A stretch of DNA of 64,000 bases from assembly GCA_963575745.1 (NCBI GenBank), contig CAUYUJ010017657.1, positions 164,001 through 228,000 on the forward strand. The letters are read 5' to 3'. The notes below the pieces were generated by a model. It was not told where the DNA came from. It saw only the letters and a program-made list of their open reading frames with translations, and made no database searches. Source of the stretch: Prorocentrum cordatum. Its lineage: Eukaryota > Sar > Dinophyceae > Prorocentrales > Prorocentraceae. Positions 53,575-64,000 of the stretch are shown in pieces; position 1 is the stretch's first letter, and every line of letters begins with the position of its first letter. A program made the position numbers and the translations under genes.

Positions 53575-56500
53575 ACCGCCGGGGGACTCGTAGAGCTTCC
53601 TGACAACATATAATGTCGAAAAAAAATTGCAGAGAACGAATAGTTGTTCAGCCCAACTCGAGTATCAGACCGAGTTCAGACCTCTGAATGCGACATACGG
53701 ACGCGTCTGATGTCTCCGAATCGATTCCTGTGATTACCCGCCCTGCAGCCTCCCTACAGCCCGAGTTAAGTGCAGAACGCCGACAGTAGCTCTCAAGATG
53801 ACTGGAAGAATACGAACAGTTTCGTGATTCTGGATCGCGCAGCAGACCGAGTTCAGAGCTCTGGATTCGACAGACAAACGCGACTGATGATTCTGAATCG
53901 GTTTCTGTAACTATCAGCCCTGTAGCTGTCCTATAGCTCGAGTTAAGTACAGGAAACCGAGAGCGCCTATCAAGATGATTCGAATAATACGAATAGGTTT
54001 GCGGACCTGGCTCGGCTAGCAGACCGAGTTCAGACCTCTGGTTGGAACAGCCGAACGCGCCTGATGATTCTGAGTCGATGAGGCGTGCTTACCAGCTCTG
54101 TAGCTGTCCTATATCTCGAGTTAAGTTCAGAATACCGACAGTGCGAATCAAGATGACTTGAATAATACGAATAGGTTTGCGGACCTAGCTCGGCTAGCAA
54201 ACCGAATTCAAGCTCTGAATTCAACAGGCGAACGCACCTAATCATTCTACATCGATTAGCTGTGCTTACTGTAGCTGTCCTACAGCTCGAGTTAAGTACA
54301 AAATACCGACAACGCGTATCAAGTTGACTCGAAACGGCCGATCCCGCCAGTGTGCTTTTTGGCCTTCAAAGTTAAACCGATCGAGCTGAGATCAAGATGG
54401 CGAGCGGGAATAAGATCGAATATCACGGGAAAAAATACTAGAGCACAAACGAATTGTCAAATTTCGAGAACAAAATTTTCAACCGACCAAAAGTTGTGAA
54501 AAGTTCAGTTCTTTTTTTTCGAGCCAACTAGCTCTCCAGCGCGCCGGAATTACTGGGCGCCGGCGGTAAACCGTCAACCTTTCTTACCGCCGGGGGACGA
54601 GCTTCCTGAAAATATATAGTGTGGGAAAAAACTCCAAAGAACGACTAGTTTTTCAGCCCAACCGATTTCAGACCTCTCAAGATAACGCTAACAAAAAACA
54701 AAGACTTTCGCAACCCAGTTCGAGTATCAAACCGAGTTCAGACCGCTGAATGCGACAGGCGGGCGCGTCTGATGTCTGCGAATCCACTCATGTGATTCCC
54801 AGCCCTGCAGCCCCCCTACAGCCCGAGTTAAGTGCAGAAAACCGACAGTATAATAGAATAGTTTTGCGGACCTAGTTCGAGCAGCAGACCGAGTTCCGAG
54901 CTCTGGAATCGACCGACAAACGCCCCTGATGTGTGCAGATCGATATATGTGACCCGCAGCACTGTAGCTCTCTCCAAACACGAGTTACGTGCAGAAGACA
55001 GAGAGCACTTCTCAAGGTCATTCGAAGAATACGAATAGTTTCGCGAACCTAGCTCGGGCAGCAGGCCGAGTTCAGAGTTCTCGGTTCAATAGACGAACGC
55101 GACTGATCATTCCCCATCGATGTCAGTGACAATGAGCCCTGTAGCTGCCCTACAGCTCGAGTTAAGTACAGAAAACCGAGAGCGTTTGTCAAGATGACTC
55201 GAATAATACGAATAGTTTTGCGGACCTAGTTCGAGCAGCAGACCGAGTTCCGAGCTCTGGAATCGACCGACAAACGCCCCTGATGTGTGCAGATCGATAT
55301 ATGTGACCCGCAGCACTGTAGCTCTCTCCAAACACGAGTTACGTGCAGAAGACAGAGAGCACTTCTCAAGGTCATTCGAAGAATACGAATAGTTTCGCGA
55401 ACCTAGCTCGGGCAGCAGGCCGAGTTCAGAGTTCTCGGTTCAATAGACGAACGCGACTGATCATTCCCCATCGATGTCAGTGACAATGAGCCCTGTAGCT
55501 GCCCTACAGCTCGAGTTAAGTACAGAAAACCGAGAGCGTTTGTCAAGATGACTCGAATAATACGAATAGTTTTGCGGACCTAGTTCGAGCAGCAGACCGA
55601 GTTCCGAGCTCTGGAATCGACCGACAAACGCCCCTGATGTGTGCAGATCGATATATGTGACCCGCAGCACTGTAGCTCTCTCCAAACACGAGTTACGTGC
55701 AGAAGACAGAGAGCACTTCTCAAGGTCATTCGAAGAATACGAATAGTTTCGCGAACCTAGCTCGGGCAGCAGGCCGAGTTCAGAGTTCTCGGTTCAATAG
55801 ACGAACGCGACTGATCATTCCCCATCGATGTCAGTGACAATGAGCCCTGTAGCTGCCCTACAGCTCGAGTTAAGTACAGAAAACCGAGAGCGTTTGTCAA
55901 GATGACTCGAATAATACGAATAGGTTTGCGGACCTAGCTCAGCTAGTAGGCCGAGTTCAGACCTCTGGATTCAACAGGCGATCGCGCGTGATGATTCTGA
56001 GTGCGATAGTTGTGCTTACCAGCACTGTAGCTGCCCTACAGCTCGAGTTAAGTAGAGCATACTGACAACGCGTATCAAGTTGACTCGAATAATACGAATA
56101 GGTTTCCGGACCTAGCTCGGCTAGCAGAGCGAGTTCAGAGCTCTGGATTCAACAGACAAACGCGACTGATGATTCTGAAAGCGATAGGCGTGCTTACCAG
56201 CACTGTAGCTGCCCTAGAGCTCGAGTTAAGTAGAGAATATCGACAACACGTTTGACTCGAATCATACGAATAGGTTTGCAAACCTAGCTCGGCTAGCAGA
56301 CCGAGTTCAGACCCATGGATTCAACAGGCGAACGCGCCTGATGATTCTGAGTGCGATAGGTGTGCTTAGCAGCACTGTAGCTGATCTACAACTCGAGTTA
56401 AGTAGAAAATACCGACAACGCGTATCAAGATGACTCGAAACGGCCGTTCCCGCCTGCCTGCGTTTTGGCCTTCAAAGTTACCCGATCGAGCTGAGATCAA

Positions 56501-59500
56501 GATGGCAAGCGGGAATGAGATCGAATATCATGGACAAAAATACTAGAGCTGAAACGAATTCTCAAATTTCGAGAACAAAACTGGACGCCGGCGGTAAACC
56601 GTCAACCTTTCTTACCGCCGGGGGACTCGTAGAGCTTCCTGACAGTATATAGTGTGAAGAAAAAATCCAAAGAACGACTAATTTTTCAGCCCAAGCGATG
56701 TCAGACCTCTCAAGATCACTGTAACCAAAAAAAGAAACAGTTTCGCAACCCAGTTCGAGTATCGAACCGAGTTCAGACCTCTGAATGCGACAGGCGGGCG
56801 CGTCTGATGTCTGCGAATCCATTCATGTCATTCCCAGCCCTGCAGCTCCCCTAGAGCCCGAGTTAAGTGCAGAAAACCGACAGTATCGACTCCAACAATA
56901 GAATAGTTTCGCGGACCTAGTTCAGCAGACCGAGTTCCGAGCTCTGGAATCGGCATACAGACGCGCCTGATGTGTGCCCCGCAGCACTGTGGCCCTCCCC
57001 AGCACGAGTTGAGTGCAGAAAATTGAGAGCACTTCTCAATATGATCCGAACAATACGAATAGGTTCGCGAACTTAGCTCGGGCAGCAGGCCGAGTTCAGA
57101 GCTCTCAGGTTATATAGACGAACACGACTGATGATTCCCCATCGATGTCTGTGACAATGAGCCCTGTAGCTGCCCTACAGCTCGAGTTAAATACAGAAAA
57201 CCGAGAGCGTCTGCCAAGACGACTCGAACAATACGAATAGTTTCGCGAACCTAGCTCGGCTAGCAGACCGAGTTCAGACCTCTGGATTCGAACGCGCCTG
57301 ATAATTCTATATGCGATAATTGTGCTTACCAGCTCTGTAGCTGCCCTACAGCTCGAATTAAGTACAGAAAACCGAGAGCGTCTGTGAAGACGACTCGAAT
57401 AATACGAATAGGTTTGCGGACCTAGCTCGGCTAGCAGACTGAGTTCAGACCTCTGGATTCGACAGCCGAACGCGCCTGATGATTCTGAATGCGATAGGTG
57501 TGCTTACCAGCGCTGTAGCTGCCCTACAGCTCGAGTTAAGTACAAAATACCGACAACGCGTATCAAGATGACTCGAAACGGTCGTTCCCGCCGGGACGCT
57601 TTTTGGCAGTAAAAGGTACCCGATCGAGCTGGGATCAAGATGGCGAGCGGGAATAAGATCGATTATCATGGGAAAAAGTACTAGAGCTCTAACGAATTGT
57701 TGAATTTTGAGAACAAAATTTTCAACCGACCAAAAGTCACCAAAAGGTCCGTCGAGATTTTCCTTGCCAACTAGCTCTCCAGCGCTCCGGAATTACTCTC
57801 GAGCTTCCAGCAATTACTTGCTAAGGGAAGCTCTACGAGTTATTTTCAACCGACAAAAAGTCAGGTCCGTCGAGATTTTTGTTGCGAACTAGCTCTCCAG
57901 CTCCCCGGAATTACTGGGCGCCGGCGGTAAACCGTCAACCTTGGTTACCGCCGGGGGACTCGTAGAGCTTCCTAACTCGACTTAAGTTGAGAAAACAGAC
58001 AGCACTTACCAATAATCTGACTCATAGTGAATAGTTTTTGATCTCTGAATGCGACAGACGGACGCGTCTGATGTCTGCGAATCGACTCCTGTCATTACCA
58101 GCCCTACAGCCCCCTACAGCCCGAGTTCAGTGCAGAAAACCGACAGCACCTCTCAGGATGATTCGAACAATAGGAATAGTTTCGCGGACCTAGTTCGGGC
58201 AACAGACAGAGTTCAGAGCTTTGTATTCGACAGGCGAACGCGCCTGATTTCTTCAAATCGATCCAGTGATTACTCGCCATGCAGCCCCCTACAGCCCGAG
58301 TTAAGTCCAGATAACCGACATTATCTAGTAAGCGACTCGAACGGTACGAATAGTTTCGCGATTCTAGATCGGGCAGCAGGCCGAGTTCAGAGCTCTGGAT
58401 TCGACAGACAAACGCAACTGATGATTCGGAATTGGTGCCTGTAAATATCAGCTCTGTAGCTGTCCTACAGTTCGAGTTGAGTGCAGAAAACCGAGAGTTT
58501 CTGTCAAGATGACTCGAATAATACGAACAGGTTTGTGGCCCTAGCTCGGCTAGCATACCGAGTTCAGACCTCTTGATTCAACCGTCGAACGCGCCTGATC
58601 ATTCTGCATGCATTAGCTGTGCTTACCAGCTCTGTAGCTGCCCTAGAGCTCGAGTTATGTTCAGAAAACCGTTAGCGCATATCAAGATGACTCAAAACGG
58701 CCGATCCCACCACAGTGCTTTTCGATAGTAATATTCACCCGATCGAGCTGAGATCAAGATGGCGAGCGGGAATAAGATCGAATATCACGGGAAAAAATAC
58801 TAGAGCTCTAACGAATTTTCAAATTTTGAGAACAAAATTTTCAACCGAGCAAAAGTTGTCAAAAGTTCCGTCGAGATTTTTCGAGCCAACTAGCTGTGGG
58901 GGCGCCGGAATTACTCTTAGCTTCCAGCAATAACTTGCTAAGGGCAGCTCTACGAGTTACTCTCAAGCTTCCAGCAATAACTGGAACCGGCGGTAAACCG
59001 TCAACCAGATTACCGCCGGGACCCTCGTAGAGCTCTTTTCTCGCACGGCCTTGCTCGGTACATATAGAAGTAGACTCTGGGAGAAAATCCCAGAAAACTC
59101 GAAAAATCACGTTTTATTTTTTTGTATCCGGAGATGGTTTCGCCAAGTGTTTTGATAGTAATACTACACCTAGGGACCTAAGAATTCATTCGCGAACGCG
59201 AAATAACCCACTACAGGTGCGAAAAATACCAGATCTCAAAACGAATGTTCAAATCTCTCAGGAAGTTGGTCCAAGCGACCCAGAGTTCGCACATTGTCCG
59301 TCGGGGCCGGGTCGGCCAACTGGGCGCCGGCGGTAAACCGTCAACCTTTGTTACCGCCGGGGGACTCGTAGAGCTTCCTGACAACATATACTGTCGGAAA
59401 AAATTGCAGAGAACGAATATTTTTTGAGCCGAACTCGAGTATCAGACCGAGTTCTGACCTCTGAATACGACAGACGGACGCGTCTGATGTCTCCGAATCG

Positions 59501-62500
59501 ATTGCTGTGATTACCCGCCCTGCAGCCTCCCTACAGCCCGAATTAAGTGCAGAACGCCGAGAGTAGCTCCCAAGATGACTGGAAGAATACGAACAGTTTC
59601 GTGATTCTGGATCGCGCAACAGACCGAGTTCAGAGCTCTGGATTCAACAGGCGAACGCGCCTGATGATTCTGAGTGCGGTAGGTGTGCTTACCAGCACTG
59701 TAGCTGCCCTACAGCTCGAGTTAAGTAGAAAATACCGACAACGCGTATCAAGTTAACTCGAATAATACGAATAGGTTTGCGGACCTAGCTCGGCTAGCAG
59801 ACCGAGTTCAGACCTATGGATTCAACAGGCGAACGCGCCTGATGATTCTGAGTGCGATAGGTGTGCTTACCAGCACTGTAGCTGCCCTAGAGCTCGAGTT
59901 AAGTAGAAACTACCGACAACGTGTATTAAGTTGACTCGATAAATACAAACAGGTTTGCGGACCCTAGCTCGGCTACAGACGGAGTTAGACCTCTGGGTTC
60001 AACATGCGACACGCGCCTCTGATCATGTTCTGCAATCGTTTAGCTGTGCCTACCAGCCTTCTGATAATTCTGAGAGCTCGAGTTATGTTCAGAAACGTCA
60101 GCGCATATCAAGATGGACTCGAAAAAAAACAAACAAACCCAAAAACGGCCGATCCCGCCAGAGTGCTTTTTGGCCTTCAAAGTTACCCGATCGAGCTGAG
60201 ATCAAGATGGAGAGCGGGAATAAGATCGAATATCACGGGAAAAAATACTGGGCGCCGGCGGTAAACCGTCAACCTTTCTTACCGCCGGGGGACTCGTAGA
60301 GCTTCCTGACAATATATACTGTGGGGAAAAACTCCAAAGAACGACTACTTTTTAAGCCCAAGCGATTTCAGACCTCTGAAGATAACGCTAACAAAAAGAC
60401 AAACAGTTTCGCAACCCAGTTCAAGTATCAAACCGAGTTCAGACCTCTGAATGCGACAGGCGGGCGCGTCTGATGTCTGCGAATCCACTCATGTGATTCC
60501 CAGCCCTGAAGCCCCCCTACAGCCCGAGTAAAGTGCAGAAAACCGACAGTATCGACTCGAATAATATAATAGTTTTGCGAACCTAGTTCGAGCAGCAGAC
60601 CGAGTTCCGAGCTGTGGAATCGACCGAAAGACGCGCCTGATCTGTATTAATCGATATATGTGAATCCCAGCACTGTAGCCCTCCCCCAGCACGAGTTTAG
60701 TGCAGAAAATTTGAGGGCATTCTCAAGATCATTCCGGAATTACGAATAGTTCGCGAAACCTAGCTCGGGGGCAGGGCCGAGTTCAGAGCTCTCGGTCAAT
60801 AGACAAACGCGAACTGATGGAATTCCCCCATCCATGTTCTGTCACAATGAGCCATCTAGCTGCCCTACAGCTCGAGTTAAGTAGAAAATACCGACAACGC
60901 GTATCAAGTTGACTCGAATAATACGAATAGGTTTGCGGACCTAGCTCGGCTAGCAGACCGAGTTGAGACCTCTGGATTCGACAGGCGAACGCGCGCGCGT
61001 GATAATTTCTGAATGGGCCATCGTGTGCTTACAGCTTGTAGCTGGCCTTAAAGCTTCGAGTTAGGTACAAGAAAACCGAGAGGCGGTCTATCAAGATGAA
61101 CGTTCTGAATAATACGGAATAGGTTTGCGGAACCTTAGCTCGGCTAGCAGACCGAGTTCAGGCCTCTGGATTTAACAGGCGAACGACGCCGATCATTCTG
61201 CGTGCGAAGCTGTGATTCACCATCCCTGAGCTTGCTCCACAGCTGAGAAGTACAAAATTACGACAGCGCGTTTTTAACATAAATAATCATATGCAGGTAT
61301 TATCAATCAATACTATCCAAAATGACTCGAAACGGCCGTTCCCGCCGGGACGCTGGCGAGCGGGAAGAAGATCGAATAACACGGGAAAAATATTAGAGCT
61401 CAAACGAATTGAGGAATTTCGAACAAAATTTTCAACCGACCAAAAGTCAGCAAAAGGTCCGTCGAGATTTTTCTTGCCAACTAGCTCTCCAGCGCCCCGG
61501 AATTACTCTTAAGCTTCCAGCAATAACTTGCTAAGGGAAGCTCTACGAGTTACTAGAGCTCTAACGAATGTTCAAATTTCGAGAACGAAATTTTCAACCG
61601 AGCAAAAGTCATCAAAAGTTCCGTCGAGATTTCTCTTGCCAACTAGCTCTCCAGCGCGCCGGAATTACTCTTAGCTTCCAGCTATAACTAGCTAGGGGAA
61701 TCTCTACGAGTTACTAGCTCCACCCCGTGCCCGAATTCCTCTAGCTCATCGATGCCAAAGAGCTCTACGAGGTACTGGACGCCGGCGGTAAACCGTCAAC
61801 CTTTCTTACCGCCGGGGAACTCGTAGAGCTTCCTGACAATATATAATGTGGAAAAGGATTTCACAGAACGACTAGTTTTCCAGCCCAAGCGATTATAGAC
61901 CTCTCAAGATGACTCTAACAAAACAAACGAATAGTTTTCCAATCGAGCTCGAGTATGAAACCGAGTTCAGACCTCTGAATGCGACAGGCGGACGCGTCTG
62001 ATGTCTGCGGATCGATTCCTGTGATTACCAGCTCTGCAGCCCCCCATAGAGCCTGAGTTAAGTGCAGAAAACCGAGAGTACCTCTTAGGATGACTCGCAT
62101 AATACAATAGTATCGCAGATCTCGCTCGAGCAGCAGACCGAGTTCCGAGCTCTCGGTTCGACGAACGAACGCGCCTCATGTCTCGAAATCGATTCCTGTG
62201 ACCAGCAGCACTGTACCCCCCCCCCCCCCCCCAGCACGATTTAAGTACAGAAAACCGAGAGCACTTCTCAAGATGACTCGAACAATACCAATAGGTTCGC
62301 GAACCTAGCTCGGGGAGCAGGCCGAGTTTAGATCTCTTGATTCAACAGACGAACGCTCTTGATTCCTGTGATTATCAGCTCTGTGGCTGCTCTACAGATC
62401 GAGTTAAGTAGAGCGAAACGCGCCTGATCATTCTGAATGCATTAGCTCTGCTGACCAGCTCTGTAGTTGTCTTGAAGATCGAGTTATCTTGAGAAAACCG

Positions 62501-64000
62501 ACAGCGTGTATCAAGATGACTCGAAACGGCCGATCCCGCCTGCCTGCTTTTTGGCCTTCAAAGTTACCCGATCGAGCTGAGATCAAGATGGCGAGCGGGA
62601 ATAAGATCGAAAATCATGGAAAAAATACTAGAGCTCTAACGAATGGTCAAATTTCGACAAAATTTTCAATCGACCAAAAGTCACCAAAAGGTCCGTCGAG
62701 ATTTGTCTTGCCAACTAGCTCTCCAGCTCCCCGGAATTACTCTTAAGCTTCCAGCAATAACTTGCTAAGGGAAGTTCTACGAGTTACTTGTAGCGTCCAC
62801 TGACGCCGGCGGTGAACCGTCAACCTGGTCACCGCCGGGAACCTCGTAGAGCTTCTCTCACTAGTAAGAGTGCAGAGAATCGACACAGAATCAAAAAATA
62901 TAGATTTTTCGAAAATCTTAAAATTCGAATTTTTCGATGTTCATATTCGCTCAGTTCCCGGAAGCCAACTCCTGCAAAAATGCATCGAGAGAGCTGAGCT
63001 GCTGTCAGAGAGGAGTTCATATGCCAATGCTCGGCGTAATAATCTGCTTTTTTTCAAAATAAATGGTCAAATATGTTTCAAAAAATCGCAAAACCACCAA
63101 AAAGTTGCCACATTGTCCGTTCTGGTCGGGTCGGCCAACTAGCTCCACCCCGCGCCCGAATTCCTCTAGCTCATCGATGTCGAAGAGCTCTACGAGGTAC
63201 TTGTAAGCGTCCAAAACCCAGATAGCGAAGCCAAGCGCGGAACGTCGCACGGGACCTCTGCCAGGGTATCTGAGACTGGGCGCCGGCGGTGAACCGTCAA
63301 CCTTTCTTACCGCCGGGGGACTCGTAGAGCCTCCTAACAGTATATAGTGTGACAAAAAACTCCAAAGAACGACTAGTTGTTCAGCCCAAGCGATTTCAGA
63401 CCTCTCAAGATGACTCTAACCAAAAAAAGAAACAGTTTCGCAACCCAGTTCGAGTATCGAACCGAGCTCAGACATCTGAATGCGGCAGGCGGGCGCGTCT
63501 GGTGTCTGCGAATCCACTGATGTGATTCCAGCCCTGGAGCTCCCCTACAGCTCGAATTAAGTGCAGAAAACCGACAATATCGACTCGAATAATAGAATAG
63601 TTTCGCGGACCTAGTTCGAGCAGCAGACCGAGTTTCGAGCTCTGGAATCGACCAACAGACGCGCCTGATGTGTGCGAATCGATATCTGTGGCCCGCAGCA
63701 CTGTAGCCCTCCCCCAGTACGAGTTGAGCGCAGAAAATTGTGAGCACTTCTCAAGATGATTCGGACAATACGAATAGGTTCGCGAACCTAGCTCGGGCAG
63801 CAGGCCGAGTTCAGAGCTCTCGGTTCAATAGACGAACGCGACTGATGATTCCCCATCGATGTCTGTGACAATGAGCCCTGCAGCTGCCCTAGAGCTCGAG
63901 GTAAGTACAGAAAACCGAGAAAGTCTGCGAAGACGACTCGAATAATAGGAATAGATTTGCGGACCTGGCTCGGCTAGCAGACCGAGTTCAAATCTCTGGA
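53575..64000 (+). repeat. Long satellite array with ten hairpins
   Basis: Runs of main-type monomers end in module B (54320, 56420, 57570, 58690, 60120, 61320, 62515). They restart at hairpins at 54561, 56589, 57920, 58988, 59328, 60256, 61783, 62807 and 63284, plus the right arm of the occupied hairpin at 53575-53581. Module C follows 58988 and module F follows 62807. A 17-nt C run lies near 62216-62232. The hairpin at 63284 pairs TGA with TTA through one G-T wobble. No coding is seen. Confidence 0.85.
54861..55922 (+). repeat. Three identical 354-bp satellite dimers
   Basis: Units 54861-55214, 55215-55568 and 55569-55922, each made of two different ~177-bp monomers. As far as I can compare by eye the three are identical, while adjacent monomers elsewhere are well diverged. 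Confidence 0.9.

Overview
The window looks like nuclear DNA of a dinoflagellate that is almost entirely repeats. Three things point to this group. (1) Two, probably three, minus-strand insertions begin with pieces of the conserved dinoflagellate spliced leader; the clearest is CCATTTCGGCTCAAG at 4244-4258, one base different from the last 15 nt of the leader. (2) A gene fragment at 31.2-31.8 kb is interrupted by what reads as a GC-AG intron, a boundary type common in dinoflagellates. (3) Four non-LTR retrotransposon tails end in RNase H domains. I see no ordinary intact host gene.

Layout. The background is a diverged ~180-bp satellite (monomers of about 177-182 bp) in both orientations. It is mixed with a few fixed modules: module B, ~260 bp; modules C, D and F next to hairpins; and a short hairpin repeat of about 31 bp (CGGCGGTRA ... 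TYACCGCCG) present in about 50 copies. From 33.2 to 41.0 kb the hairpin, about four monomers and module B form a ~970-bp higher-order repeat. Separate non-satellite blocks lie at 18.2-20.2 kb (minisatellites), 24.3-26.2 kb (GC-rich ~300-bp repeats with a perfect 36-bp palindrome) and 30.3-32.5 kb (ATC repeat, eight 89-bp repeats and a helicase-like gene fragment).

Mobile system. Nine retro-insertions sit in the loop of the hairpin repeat, always in the same orientation relative to it: 3.1, 9.8, 13.5 (two in tandem), 16.9, 39.3, 41.1, 46.4 and 53.1 kb (a further, weaker case is the poly-A at 27.9 kb). Six of these are bounded by 10-13 bp direct repeats of the loop sequence (core TCAACC); the others lost the far side of the target. 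Three carry reverse-transcriptase or RNase H coding sequence (39.3, 41.1, 53.1 kb). The others are non-autonomous or processed cDNAs. The RNase H-bearing copy at 39.3 kb and the cDNA-type copies share a 3' end: a stem-loop, then about 11-12 nt, then GCAAAG-N-CGCAAAAA. I infer that one site-specific non-LTR family mobilises both itself and spliced-leader mRNAs that carry its 3' tail. Two of the cDNAs encode related proteins of unknown function.

The most unusual coding feature is that all four RNase H domains have their motifs in the order 3-4-1-2. The DS and NxxADEL motifs come before the FDGG and TEAEL motifs, and the stop codon follows the latter. This is a natural circular permutation with all four catalytic carboxylates present in the fuller copies.
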